The notes: generated from the sequence alone by a model not told the origin. A stretch of DNA of 64,000 nucleotides from Burkholderiales bacterium (GCA_020854035.1 JADZGE010000058.1:43001-107000); one strand, 5' to 3'; shown: positions 19,828-28,804, counted from the first letter of the stretch. Translations and numbers: made by a program.

Positions 19828-20024
19828 TGCGGAGCGGCGGGCGGTGCGGGGGCCGGCGCGCCGCGACCCTGGCCGTTGCCTGGCCGCCCGGCATGGATGA
19901 AGTAGTGCGCGAGCGGGCAGGTGGCGCCCGTGCACCGGTGCAATGCGGCACAGGCGCGCTGCGGGCAGTCGAGAGCCACGTATTCACGGCAAAGCGGGCA
20001 ATACGCCAGCGGAGAATTGAACAT
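19824..20024 (-). CDS. Cys-rich 66-residue putative metal-binding protein
   Basis: Read from the ATG at 20024, preceded by GAAGGAGGGCGG; the track ORF starts further upstream. The protein has six Cys in its first 36 residues: C9-x2-C12, C20, C25, C31 and C36, with H29 and H40 nearby, in the segment YCPLCREYVALDCPQRAC. The second half is Gly/Pro/Ala-rich. The spacing suggests a zinc or iron-sulfur mini-domain. It is the first gene behind the FNR-type promoter and its stop overlaps the transaldolase start. I do not recognise the family; a redox-sensing or accessory role is only a guess. Confidence 0.7.
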   Translation of the reverse strand: MFNSPLAYCPLCREYVALDCPQRACAALHRCTGATCPLAHYFIHAGRPGNGQGRGAPAPAPPAAPQ

Positions 20025-20092
20025 GGCCGCCCTCCTTCGACACACGGTCAAGAAACGCTTCGCCGCGGCTGCCGCCGTCCGGCCCTGATTCA

Positions 20093-20133
20093 ATCATAGG
20101 CTCATTCACGCGCGGCGTCTTGATGTGGATCAA
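20093..20133 (-). promoter_or_regulatory. Class II FNR/ANR-type promoter
   Basis: A perfect FNR box TTGATGTGGATCAA (TTGAT-N4-ATCAA) lies at 20120-20133. On the minus strand a -10 like TATGAT is at 20098-20093. This puts the box centre about 40.5-41.5 bases before the predicted start of transcription near 20086, the standard class II geometry. The first downstream gene is the Cys-rich mini-protein at 20024, so the operon through tal and glgP should be induced under oxygen limitation. Confidence 0.72.
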
Positions 20134-20335
20134 CGGCGGTGCCGGACCGCCCGCCGTGCTCGTCCCGGCGTTGCGCTGCCGCGCACCGGCCGCCCTCCCT
20201 GTCATCTTCGTCGTTCGCGAAATCCCCTCGCGGCAACGCCACCCCGCCGCGTCTCAGGCTGGCGCCTACCCCGATTCCGGATTGGCCGGCGCCGCGCGCC
20301 CGCTACAATTGGCCGGAAAGGGAACCGCAATCCGC

Positions 20336-21292
20336 ATGCCCGGACTATCCGCAGCGCGCTTGTTTCCGGCCGTCCTGATCCTGGGCGCGTTGCTGCCGTT
20401 CGGCGCGGGCTGCACGCGGCAGCCGCCCGTCACGGGCGTGACCCCCATCAAGGCGGCGAATCCCGGAGCGTTGTGGCAGTACCTCCTCGGCCGGGATCCG
20501 GATGTCGAACTCTTCAGGCTGCGCGGCCCCTTTCGCGTGACCGGGCAGGACGACGTGCCGATCGAGGCGGCGCCGGGGACGACGGCAAGCGCGGATTTCT
20601 TTTTCTGCGCGGCCGGCGAGCGGCTGCCCCTCGTCGTCCTGCTCCACGGGCACGCGAACTCGAAGGACGATCACGTATTCCAGGCGCTGCACCTCGCGTC
20701 CTGGGGCATGCACGCCATGACCGTGCAACTCCCCAATCGCGGGCCGTGGATCGGCAACGGCAGGACGCTCGCGCGTGTGATCGAGTCCGTGCACCGCACG
20801 CCCGCTCTCGCCGGCGGCACGTTCGACCCGGACCGCATCATCCTTGTCGGACACTCCTTTGGCGCCACGGCCGTCGCCGCCGCGCTCGCCGAAGGCGCGC
20901 CCGCCATGGCGGCGGTGCTGCTCGACCCCGCCGGGATAGGCCGGCGGCTGCCATCCCTGCTCGCCAGGGTGCGCGTGCCCGTGATGGTGATCGGGGCCGA
21001 CGAGGAAATCTGGCCGACCCGCAACCGTGACTACTTCTTCCGGTTCATCCCGCGCGGCGTCGCGGAAATCTCCATCAGGGATGCGATCCATGAGGATGCG
21101 CAATACCCGACCGAGCGCGCCTCGCCGCCCGGCGATGGCCCCATCGCGACGGAGGAATCGCAGATCACGTTCGTCAGCGCCTTGACCGCCGCCGCGTTGA
21201 GCCTCTCCGCGACCGGCGGTCTCGACTACGCGTGGAGCAGTTTTCGAGCCGCTCTCGAAAGCGGCCGGTTCTTCAACGCGAGGAGGAAGTGA
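20336..21292 (+). CDS. Exported alpha/beta hydrolase, possible lipoprotein
   Basis: 318 residues from the ATG at 20336 (MPGLSAARLFPAVLILGALL). The signal sequence ends LPFGAGC with Cys26, a weak lipobox since position -3 is Gly, not Leu. The body is an alpha/beta hydrolase: LPLVVLLHGHANSKDD (oxyanion region) and ILVGHSFGATAV, where the Ser of GHSFG is the nucleophile. A probable catalytic His is in RDAIHEDAQYP near residue 247. It is likely tethered to or released into the periplasm and cleaves an ester or amide. The gene for an exported methyltransferase-like protein starts 6 nt later, so both probably form one unit. Confidence 0.78.
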   Translation: MPGLSAARLFPAVLILGALLPFGAGCTRQPPVTGVTPIKAANPGALWQYLLGRDPDVELFRLRGPFRVTGQDDVPIEAAPGTTASADFFFCAAGERLPLVVLLHGHANSKDDHVFQALHLASWGMHAMTVQLPNRGPWIGNGRTLARVIESVHRTPALAGGTFDPDRIILVGHSFGATAVAAALAEGAPAMAAVLLDPAGIGRRLPSLLARVRVPVMVIGADEEIWPTRNRDYFFRFIPRGVAEISIRDAIHEDAQYPTERASPPGDGPIATEESQITFVSALTAAALSLSATGGLDYAWSSFRAALESGRFFNARRK

Positions 21293-21297
21293 ACACC

Positions 21298-22191
21298 ATG
21301 ATTTCGATCGATGCCCGTCCGTGGCGGCCGGCCGCCGCGGTGATGCTGTTCGCCTGCCTCGCGGCGCCGCCCGCACCCTGGATGTCCGCCGCGCGAGCGC
21401 AGCGCCCCGTCGCGGAGCAATTCGAGGCCGAACTGACGAAGCAGGAAGGCATCTACCGCAGCCGGGGAAAGGACGTGCCCGGCGGCTACGTCACGGACCG
21501 GGGGCTCGCCAGGTACGGCGAGCACCTGCACACCGGGTTCGAGCGCGAGCTCGCGAGCCTCGGCGCGCACGAGCGGTGGCTCGACATCGGCGCCGGCAAC
21601 GGGCAGGCGATCCTCGACTACTATTCGCCGGCTCACGGGAAGGGCGCGGACCCCGCGCGCAAGGCGCGAGCGGTCGCCATCTCGATCGAGGACCGGCGCA
21701 CCGAAACGTGGCGCCGGCAGGCGGCCACCCTCGAGCGGGACCGGATCCGCTACCTCTTCGGCAAGCGCCTGCGCGAATACACGCTACGGGAGCTCGGCAG
21801 GTTCCGGATGATCACCGATGTCTACGGGGGTTTCTCCTACACCGAGGAGCTTTCGCTGTTCATGAAGCGGGTTCTCGATCTGCTCGATCTCGACGGCAGC
21901 TTCTACACGCTCGTGCAGAGCGTGCATCTCGAGGACGGATCGGACCCGCCCACCACGTACTACCTCACGAAAATAGCCGACGCCGCGGGGAACGACGTCA
22001 AGGTCTGCTCCTGGCTGAAGCGCGCCGCGTGCGTGAAGGTCTCGTGCGAATCGAGGAGCGACTGGCATACGCCGACCGAGTTGATCCACGTCCGCAAGGT
22101 CTGCGACGAGGTGTCCCTGCCCGCTCTCCTCCCGGTGCACTATGAAGCCGGCAACCCGCCGGAGCGGTGGTTCCGGCTGAAAGGCAGGTAG
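21298..22191 (+). CDS. SAM-methyltransferase-fold protein with predicted signal peptide
   Basis: 297 residues from the ATG at 21298, behind AGGAGGAAGTG; the track ORF reaches back into the hydrolase gene. The N-terminus (VMLFACLAAPPAPWMSAARAQ) looks like a Sec signal peptide. From residue 94 the class I motif WLDIGAGNGQAILDYY appears, followed by AVAISIEDRR and RFRMITDVYGGFSYTEELSL, which resemble Rossmann-fold methyltransferase motifs. S-adenosylmethionine is a cytosolic cofactor, so an exported member is unusual. Either the leader is a membrane anchor with the domain inside, the true start is downstream, or the fold no longer methylates. Confidence 0.7.
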   Translation: MISIDARPWRPAAAVMLFACLAAPPAPWMSAARAQRPVAEQFEAELTKQEGIYRSRGKDVPGGYVTDRGLARYGEHLHTGFERELASLGAHERWLDIGAGNGQAILDYYSPAHGKGADPARKARAVAISIEDRRTETWRRQAATLERDRIRYLFGKRLREYTLRELGRFRMITDVYGGFSYTEELSLFMKRVLDLLDLDGSFYTLVQSVHLEDGSDPPTTYYLTKIADAAGNDVKVCSWLKRAACVKVSCESRSDWHTPTELIHVRKVCDEVSLPALLPVHYEAGNPPERWFRLKGR

Positions 22192-22232
22192 CGGGTATTG
22201 CCCGGGGCACGCGGCGCGCCCGCGCCTGCGGT

Positions 22233-23216
22233 TCAATGACGCGCGTTCTTCAGGGCTTCCGGATTGACGACGTTCGTCGGCGCGCCCGCAAGGTACGCCG
22301 TGATCTGGTCGAAAGCGTAGGTGTAGTAGCTGTTCAGATTCGCCAGCGTGACGTATCCGAGATGCGGAGTGCATACCACGCTGTCAAGCGCCAGCAGCGG
22401 ATCGCGCGCATCGAGTACCGGCTCGTCGTCGAAAACGTCGACCGCGGCCATGCCGGGACGGCCCGCTTTCAGCGCCGCCGCCAGCGCCCCGCGCTCGATC
22501 AAGGCCGCGCGACTCGTGTTCACGAACAGCGAGGTGGGTTTCATTCGAGAGAGGTCCTTCCCGGTGACAATACCGGCCGATCCGGGATCGAGACGCACGG
22601 TGACGGCGAGAACGTCGGATTGCTCGAACAGCGCCTCGCGGCCGGCGGCGAAGGCGAGCCCGTCCGCGCGCGCGCGTTCCGCCGAACCTTCCCGGCCCCA
22701 CGCCAGCACGTGCATCCCGAATGCCTTGCCATAACCTGCCAGCATGGCACCGATGCGCCCGTAACCGAAGATGCCAAGCGTACCGCCGCGCAGGTCCCTG
22801 CCGGCGCTTGACTGCCAGCGGCCACCCTTCAGCGCCGCCATTTCCTGCGGAATGCGACGCATGGCGGCGATGATCAACCCCCACGTCAGCTCCGATGCGG
22901 CGTGGAAAGCCGATTCGGGCGGGGTCGTCGTGGCGACGATGATGCCACGCCGCGTGCAGGCCTCGACGTCGATGTGCGGGTAGACATTGCGCTGGCTGAT
23001 CATCTTCAGGCGCGGCAGGCGCTCGATCAGCGGCGCCCGGATGGCCGTGCGCTCGCGCAGCAACACCAGGATGTCGGTATCCCTCAACCGCTCGGCCAGC
23101 ACGCCCTGGTCCCTGACGTAGTCGTTCCAGACGGTTACGTCATGGCCGGCCAGGCTGGAGAAGCACGGCAGGCCACGTACCGCGTTGGCGTAGTCGTCGA
23201 GTATAGTGATGTTCAT
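22233..23216 (-). CDS. D-2-hydroxyacid dehydrogenase family protein
   Basis: 327 residues from the ATG at 23216 (MNITILDDYANAV). It has the NAD-binding GIFGYGRIGAMLAGYG, NTSRAALIERGALAAAL, a catalytic-type Arg in TVRLDPGSAG, Glu in DVFDDEPV and His in VCTPHLGYVT, so the Arg/Glu/His triad is intact. Members reduce 2-keto acids or oxidise D-2-hydroxyacids with NAD(P). It is the last gene of a minus-strand series with Bug, aldolase, Bug, aminotransferase and DapA-like genes, which suggests that a keto or hydroxy acid is made in that pathway. Confidence 0.9.
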   Translation of the reverse strand: MNITILDDYANAVRGLPCFSSLAGHDVTVWNDYVRDQGVLAERLRDTDILVLLRERTAIRAPLIERLPRLKMISQRNVYPHIDVEACTRRGIIVATTTPPESAFHAASELTWGLIIAAMRRIPQEMAALKGGRWQSSAGRDLRGGTLGIFGYGRIGAMLAGYGKAFGMHVLAWGREGSAERARADGLAFAAGREALFEQSDVLAVTVRLDPGSAGIVTGKDLSRMKPTSLFVNTSRAALIERGALAAALKAGRPGMAAVDVFDDEPVLDARDPLLALDSVVCTPHLGYVTLANLNSYYTYAFDQITAYLAGAPTNVVNPEALKNARH

Positions 23217-23283
23217 GGATCGAAACTCCCGTGGCCGGGGCCGAAACGCTTGAGCCGCACGAGCCCGGTTGAAAAGCCCGGAT

Positions 23284-24258
23284 CTATTCGGCCCTGGCAC
23301 CCGATGCCCGGACGGCATTGCCCCACTTGACGAGCTCCGATCTGAAGAATGCCGTGAACTCCCGGGGGCTGTCACCCACGATCTCCGCTCCACCATCGAT
23401 CATCCAGCGCCGCAGCTTCGAGTCGGTCAATCCGCGCACGATTTCCGCATGAAGCTTGCTGACGATCTCCGCCGGTGTTCCCGCCGGCACCACGACGCCG
23501 TACCAGGACGCGGTTTCGAAGCCCTTCACCCCTTGCTCGTCGAGCGATGCGAGCTCCGGCGCCGCGGCAACCCGCTTCAGGCTCGTCACGCCGAGCGCGC
23601 GCAGCCGGCCGCCCCTGACGTGCGGGAGAGTCGATACCAGCGCACCGAAACAGAGCTCGACGTTCCCGGCCGCGGTATCGATAAGCGCCGGGCCCGCTCC
23701 CTTGTACGGCACGTGGACAATCCTCACACCCGTCGCGGTCTTGAACAGCTCGCCCACGAGATGGTGCGTGCTCCCGGCCCCGGGGGAAGCGTAGCTCAAC
23801 TCGCCGGGTCGAGCCTTGGCAAGCGCCACCAATTCCCTGATGTCCCTGACCGGCAGCGAGGGATGCGCCACGACGATGCCAGGTACCTTGGCGATGTTCG
23901 TCACGAACGCGAAGTCGCGCATCGGATCGTACGAGAGCTTCTCGTAAAGAGTCGGATTGATGGCATTCGCCACGGTCGGCAGGAACAGCGTGTATCCATC
24001 CGGCGCGGAGCGTGCCAGCAGCTCGGAAGCGATGTTCGTCGCGGCACCCGGCCGGTGCTCGATCACCACTGGTTGGCCCCAGGCCTCGGTAAGCTTCGGC
24101 CCGACGGCGCGCGCGATCGGATCGGTGGCGCCACCGGGCGGATACCCGACGAGAAAGCGGATGCGCTTCGTGGGATAACCCTGGCCGTCGGCGTGTCCGG
24201 TTATCGTCAGCAGCAATGCCGTGAATACCAGGCCCGAGAGTCGTTTGGTTCGCTTCAC
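23284..24258 (-). CDS. Bug/TctC-family periplasmic substrate-binding protein (3 of 9)
   Basis: 324 residues, start GTG at 24258 behind AAAGGAG. Signal peptide with VFTALLLTITGHADGQ. Mature part GYPTKRIRFLVGYPPGGATD, the usual HVPYKGAG and a late APELASLDEQGVKGF in place of the commoner DVPT-ESG. This is the second receptor within one operon, next to the hydroxyacid dehydrogenase gene. The gene 5' of it in transcription is the class II aldolase, 209 nt away. The ligand is likely a carboxylic acid related to that pathway. Confidence 0.9.
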   Translation of the reverse strand: MKRTKRLSGLVFTALLLTITGHADGQGYPTKRIRFLVGYPPGGATDPIARAVGPKLTEAWGQPVVIEHRPGAATNIASELLARSAPDGYTLFLPTVANAINPTLYEKLSYDPMRDFAFVTNIAKVPGIVVAHPSLPVRDIRELVALAKARPGELSYASPGAGSTHHLVGELFKTATGVRIVHVPYKGAGPALIDTAAGNVELCFGALVSTLPHVRGGRLRALGVTSLKRVAAAPELASLDEQGVKGFETASWYGVVVPAGTPAEIVSKLHAEIVRGLTDSKLRRWMIDGGAEIVGDSPREFTAFFRSELVKWGNAVRASGARAE

Positions 24259-24467
24259 CGTGTGTTGCTCCTTTCGCGATCGCGGGGGATGCCGTCAGCG
24301 AGCGTCCCGCTGGCTTTTCGCCTTCCAGGAGATGGGCATGACCTCACGGCACTGGCAGGAGATAACAAGGTCGGATCACGAGTGCGCACGGGGCGTGGAA
24401 GCTCGGGGCCCCATGCCGCCGTTCCGCAAGGCGAATAACCGGGGGGAGACCCCTCGCTGATGCCCGC

Positions 24468-25244
24468 CTATTCGAGTAGTTCCTTGTTCTTCCGAAGAAC
24501 GCGGCGGGCGAAATAATGGAACGTCGCGCCGACGGCCTTGGGCTTGAGACGGTAGTCGTGCGCTTCCTTCGCCGCCTCCGGTTTGAGCTCCTTGATGGAC
24601 CCCACGGCACGCGCCAGCAATTGCATGCGGGCTGCGCGCTCGATGAAGACCGAAAGAACGGCTGCCTCTTCGATCGTAGCGCAGGCGCAGAGCTGCCCAT
24701 GATGGGCGAGGAGTATCGAGCGCTTGTTTCCCAGCGCGTCGTGAATGAGCTTTCCTTCCTCGTCGCCGATCGGCGGACCGGGCCATTCAGGCAGAAAGGC
24801 GCAGTCGTCGTAAAACATGGACGTGTCCATGTGCGCGGCCACGAGCCCCTCACCGAGCAACGACAGTGCCGAGATGTGGGGTGGGTGCGTGTGAATGATT
24901 GCATTCACTTGCGGGCGGTGGCGGTAGATCCACAGATGAAACCGGTTGGACGGATTCACCATGCCGTCGCCCTCGAGCAGATTGAGGTCGTTGTCGCAAA
25001 GGACGATGTTGCTCGCCTGCGCTTCGTCGAATCCCAGGCCAAAGCTCAACATCCAGTAGGTCCCGGGGGTTTCCCCGCGAGCCGTTATCTGGCCCGCGAG
25101 CGCCGACTCGTGCCCCTCGTCGGCCAGTATCCGGCACGACAGCGCCATTTTCTGCCGCAAAGTCCATTCCGGAGTGGGGAGATGCCTGTTCATCTCCTGA
25201 TCCGTGCGTTCGTGATAGGCCGCCTTGGGTCTCACTATCGCCAT
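24468..25244 (-). CDS. Class II aldolase/adducin-family protein
   Basis: 258 residues, ATG at 25244 behind GGAGGAGCAAG. Family features are INAIIHTHPPHISALSLLGE (two His of the metal site), LLAHHGQLCACATIEEAAV (third His region), and an N-terminal LSCRILADEGHESALAGQIT. Members are metal-dependent aldolases, epimerases or decarboxylases that act on sugar phosphates or on hydroxyaromatic acids; those of this length near Bug genes are often annotated as class II aldolase/adducin of unknown substrate. It lies between two Bug genes in operon A. A retro-aldol or decarboxylation step is the likeliest role. Confidence 0.85.
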   Translation of the reverse strand: MAIVRPKAAYHERTDQEMNRHLPTPEWTLRQKMALSCRILADEGHESALAGQITARGETPGTYWMLSFGLGFDEAQASNIVLCDNDLNLLEGDGMVNPSNRFHLWIYRHRPQVNAIIHTHPPHISALSLLGEGLVAAHMDTSMFYDDCAFLPEWPGPPIGDEEGKLIHDALGNKRSILLAHHGQLCACATIEEAAVLSVFIERAARMQLLARAVGSIKELKPEAAKEAHDYRLKPKAVGATFHYFARRVLRKNKELLE

Positions 25245-25286
25245 CTTGCTCCTCCGTCTGGAAACAGGTGAATATCGGACTGCGTG

Positions 25287-26255
25287 TCAATCGACGCGTG
25301 CGCCGGCTTCCCTGGCCGTCCTGCTCCACTTGACGAGTTCCTTGCGGACGTAGTCACCCAGTTCCTCGGGGCTGCTGCCGACCACCTCGGTACCCAGACC
25401 TTGGAACGTTTCCCTGACATCACGCTGCTTCAGGATCCTGACGATTTCCGAGTGGAGTTTCGCGATTGCCGCCTTCGGCGTGCCGGTTGGGGCATAAAAG
25501 CCGTACCAGTTCTCCGCCACGATATCCGGGAAGCCGAGTTCCGCGATGGTAGGCAGTTCAGGCATGACTGTCGAGCGTTGCGCGCTCGTCACCGCGAGCC
25601 CCCTCACCCGGCCCGCCTTGATGTGCGGTGACAGCGCGAGCATGGTCTCGAAGGCAAGAGTCACCTGTCCGCCCGCCAGATTGGCGACGGTAGGCCCCCC
25701 GCCCTTGAACGGCACGTGCACCATGTCGATTCCCGCCTGGCGCTTGAAGAGCTCGCCGGTCAGGTGAAATACGCTCCCGTTGCCGGAGGACCCGAAGTTG
25801 ATTTCTCCGGGTCTCTTCCTGGCGTATGCGATCAGCTCCTTGACGGACCTGACCGGCAACGACGGATGCGATGCCAGCACGATGGTGGCCGACGCGGCGA
25901 GCGTGATGGGGACGAAGTCCTTCGCCGTATCGTAGGCGAGCCTGCTGTAGATGCTGGGATTGATCACGTGGCTCGTCGGCGCCATCAGTATCGTGTATCC
26001 ATCGGCGGCCGACTTCGCGACCAGCTCGGTGCCGATCGTTCCGCCGGCCCCGCCCCGGTTATCGACGATCACCTGCTGGCCGAGGATACCGGACAACTTT
26101 GCCGCGACGGTCCTCCCGATGATGTCGGTGCCGCCGCCGGGCGGATAGGGAACGACGAGCCGTACCGGCTTCGCCGGATAGGACTGCGAATGAGCGCCGG
26201 AAACGGCCGTGGCCAGCGCGCCAAGGACGACGCAAACCAGGGGAACGTGCTTCAT
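25287..26255 (-). CDS. Bug/TctC-family periplasmic substrate-binding protein (4 of 9)
   Basis: 322 residues, ATG at 26255 behind GGGAGGAGACC. Signal peptide MKHVPLVCVVLGALATAV up to AHSQ; mature SYPAKPVRLVVPYPPGGGTD. The signature loop reads HVPFKGGG, with Phe in place of Tyr, and MPELPTIAELGF follows. It sits directly upstream of the aldolase gene (42 nt) and downstream of the aminotransferase gene (99 nt) in operon A, so it is expected to be made together with the enzymes. Confidence 0.9.
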   Translation of the reverse strand: MKHVPLVCVVLGALATAVSGAHSQSYPAKPVRLVVPYPPGGGTDIIGRTVAAKLSGILGQQVIVDNRGGAGGTIGTELVAKSAADGYTILMAPTSHVINPSIYSRLAYDTAKDFVPITLAASATIVLASHPSLPVRSVKELIAYARKRPGEINFGSSGNGSVFHLTGELFKRQAGIDMVHVPFKGGGPTVANLAGGQVTLAFETMLALSPHIKAGRVRGLAVTSAQRSTVMPELPTIAELGFPDIVAENWYGFYAPTGTPKAAIAKLHSEIVRILKQRDVRETFQGLGTEVVGSSPEELGDYVRKELVKWSRTAREAGARVD

Positions 26256-26354
26256 GGTCTCCTCCCATGCCGGCCGTCACTCGCGGGTGATCCTGGCGAG
26301 CTTCGCCGAGTTTACTTCATGGCCTTCCGTGGTTTCTCACGCGCGCGGCTTCCT

Positions 26355-27557
26355 TCAGGCCGCTTTCGACCTGCGATCGCGAGCGGTCTCGCTGGCGGAG
26401 CCGAGATACGCCATCGCGGCGTCGACACCGCCCTTCTGGTGCGGGACGCCGGCAAGCTCCAGGCCCATCTCGATACCCGCGAGAGTGCCCATCAGCATGA
26501 GGTCGTTGAAGTCGCCAAGGTGCCCTATGCGGAAGGCCTTGTCCCGCAGCCTGGTGAGCCCCGACCCGAGCGACATGTTGAAGCGGTCGAGCACGACATC
26601 GCGGAAATGAATTTCACTGTGTCCTTCCGGCATCAGAACCGCGGTGAGCGAGCTCGAATACTCGGCGGGGTTCAGACACACGATTTCGAGATTCCACGCG
26701 CGAACGGCGCAGCGCGTCGCTTCGGCATGACGGCGGTGGCGCTGGAAGACGTTCTCGAGACCTTCTTCTTCAAGCAGCATCCTGAGGGCCTCGCGCAGCC
26801 CGTAGAGCAGATTCGTTGCCGGCGTATACGGAAAGAAACCGCTCTTGCTGCCGGCGAGCATGTCGTCCCATGACCAGTAGGAGCGTGGCAGTCGCGCGCT
26901 TTTCGAGGCCGCGAGCGCCTTCTCGCTCACCGCGTTGAACGACAACCCGGGCGGCAGCATGAGCCCCTTCTGCGACCCGGCGACCGTCACGTCGACACCC
27001 CACTCGTCGTGGCAGTAGTCGATCGATGCGAGCGAGGAAATCGTATCCACCATGAATAGCGCCGGATGCCGCGCGCGGTCGATCGCCTTGCGCACTTCGG
27101 CGACGCGGGTGGTCACACCGGTCGACGTCTCGTTGTGCACCACCATCACCGCCTTGATCTCGTGAGCCCCGTCCTCGACCAACCGTGCCGTCACCTCAAC
27201 CGGATCGACACCGTGGCGCCAGTCCCCGGGGACGAAGACGGGCTCCAGCCCGAGGCGTTTGGCCATGTTGAACCAGAGGGTCGCAAAATGCCCGGTCTCG
27301 ACCATGAGGACCCGGTCGCCCGGCGAAAGCGTGTTGACGAGCGCCGCCTCCCACGCGCCGGTACCCGAAGCCGGGAAGATGATCACATCCTGACTGGTCT
27401 TGAACACCCGCTTGAGCCCGGCGAGTACGGCCTGGCCGAGTCGCTGGAATTCGGGTCCGCGATGATCGATGGTGGGATTGTCCATGGCGCGCAGAATGCG
27501 CTCCGGAACGTTCGTCGGTCCCGGAATCTGCAGGAAGTGGCGCCCCGCGTGCCTCAT
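26355..27557 (-). CDS. Class V aminotransferase (serine/alanine-glyoxylate type)
   Basis: 400 residues from the ATG at 27557 (MRHAGRHFLQIPGPTNVPER), behind GGAGGGCAC. This N-terminus, HRGPEFQRL, the GTGAWEAALVNTLSPGD loop and DVTVAGSQKGLMLPPGL with the PLP Lys are those of the alanine/serine-glyoxylate aminotransferase family. The enzyme moves an amino group between an amino acid and glyoxylate or another 2-oxo acid. The gene is in operon A, after the DapA-like lyase, which could supply the 2-oxo acid or aldehyde. The exact substrate pair is not determined. Confidence 0.9.
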   Translation of the reverse strand: MRHAGRHFLQIPGPTNVPERILRAMDNPTIDHRGPEFQRLGQAVLAGLKRVFKTSQDVIIFPASGTGAWEAALVNTLSPGDRVLMVETGHFATLWFNMAKRLGLEPVFVPGDWRHGVDPVEVTARLVEDGAHEIKAVMVVHNETSTGVTTRVAEVRKAIDRARHPALFMVDTISSLASIDYCHDEWGVDVTVAGSQKGLMLPPGLSFNAVSEKALAASKSARLPRSYWSWDDMLAGSKSGFFPYTPATNLLYGLREALRMLLEEEGLENVFQRHRRHAEATRCAVRAWNLEIVCLNPAEYSSSLTAVLMPEGHSEIHFRDVVLDRFNMSLGSGLTRLRDKAFRIGHLGDFNDLMLMGTLAGIEMGLELAGVPHQKGGVDAAMAYLGSASETARDRRSKAA

Positions 27558-27799
27558 GTGCCCTCCAATGCCCTCAAGACCATCCGGTTCCCGGTCGAGC
27601 CCGCTCCCGCGCACCGCCCTTCGTCACCGGGCGCAGGCGGTCGAAAACCAGCCCCAAAAGCGGCACCTCGACGATACCGCCTGCTTCGCCATCCCGTCCC
27701 GACGAGCCGGCCGGGCGAGCGGCAACCGTGACCGGCCCGTGCGCCCGCGGCAAGCGGGTCACACAGTCCCCTCTCGAGCGATTCGGGGCGACTCCACTC

Positions 27800-28720
27800 T
27801 CACGCGTACGCCTTTTCCTTGATCACGCCGCACTTGGCGAGAAGCCTCTCCAGCGTCTTGTAATCGTTCTCGGGCAACCGCTTCAGCGGCAGCCGCGGCG
27901 GACCAAGAGGCTTGTCCATGAGCTCGGCGGCCGCCTTTACCGAACGACAGAGGCTCTTCTCGGCGTAGAAATCGCAGAGGGGCAGGATGCGATTGAAACT
28001 CTTCCGGGCACTGTCGTAGTTCTTGCGGATCACGGCTTCCTGAAAAACCTCGACGCAAAGATTGGGAATGGTATTCGCGATACCCGTAGTCCAGCCCGTC
28101 GCACCTGTCGCGAACGCGGCGAGCCCCAGCGACTGGTGACCGATCGACACGCTCATCCTGCCATCCGTCAGCTGGAGTATGTCCTGTACGCGCCGGATGT
28201 CGCCGGAACTCTCCTTGACGGATACGAAGTGACTGAACTCCTTGTTCAGCCTGGCGATGAACTTCGGTTGCATGTCGACCTTCGTGGTACCGGGATTGTT
28301 GTAAACCATCACCGGAATGCTGACCGCACGCGCGATGGCGCGATAGTGATCGAACAACTCGTCTTCGGTCGGAAGCCAGTAGGACTGGGGATTGACGATG
28401 ATCGCGTCGGCCCCCGCACGCTCCGCGTGTTTGCTGAGCGCCACGGCGACCCGGGTCGAAATCGCCGCCGTCCCGATCACGACGGGAACCCGCTTTCCGG
28501 CGGCGTCGATGGTGGCCTCCGCCACCAGCTGCCGCTCGCTCTCGGACATCAGGGCGAACTCGCCGGTGCTCCCGAGCGCCGTGATTCCGTGTACTTTTCC
28601 GGCCGTGATGAGCTCATCGACATGCGCCCGGAGCCGCGCCGCGTCGACCTCCTCGCCGTCCGCGGTGAACGGCGTGGCCATGAAAGGGTAAACACCGGTA
28701 AAAAGTGACTGGGATGACAT
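27800..28720 (-). CDS. Dihydrodipicolinate synthase (DapA/NAL)-family lyase
   Basis: 306 residues from the ATG at 28720 (MSSQSLFTGVYPFMATPF). It has GSTGEFALMSESERQLV (family GxxGE motif), VMVYNNPGTTKVDM with the catalytic Tyr and SVKESSGDIRR, whose Lys forms the Schiff base with a 2-oxo acid. It lacks lysine-biosynthesis context, so it is more likely a catabolic aldolase, such as one cleaving or forming a hydroxy-oxo acid. It is the first gene of operon A, and a palindromic GntR-type operator lies 66-84 nt upstream of its start codon. Confidence 0.88.
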   Translation of the reverse strand: MSSQSLFTGVYPFMATPFTADGEEVDAARLRAHVDELITAGKVHGITALGSTGEFALMSESERQLVAEATIDAAGKRVPVVIGTAAISTRVAVALSKHAERAGADAIIVNPQSYWLPTEDELFDHYRAIARAVSIPVMVYNNPGTTKVDMQPKFIARLNKEFSHFVSVKESSGDIRRVQDILQLTDGRMSVSIGHQSLGLAAFATGATGWTTGIANTIPNLCVEVFQEAVIRKNYDSARKSFNRILPLCDFYAEKSLCRSVKAAAELMDKPLGPPRLPLKRLPENDYKTLERLLAKCGVIKEKAYA

Positions 28721-28785
28721 CGGGTGCTCCTCTGCTTTGGTTTGACAACGTCCCGCGTTCGGCGGTGCCGCGCGCCCGGGTGGGC

Positions 28786-28804
28786 TTGGTATACCATATA
28801 CCAA
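28786..28804. promoter_or_regulatory. Palindromic GntR/FCD operator A
   Basis: The sequence TTGGTATACCATATACCAA is a perfect palindrome with 8-bp arms TTGGTATA / TATACCAA and a 3-nt centre. It lies between the DapA-like gene (start 28720) and the divergent GntR gene (start 28973). The core GTATACCATATACC differs by one base from a second element at 34834-34847 beside a paralogous regulator. FCD-type GntR proteins bind short GT-AC palindromes, so this is the probable binding site for the adjacent regulator. Confidence 0.7.
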
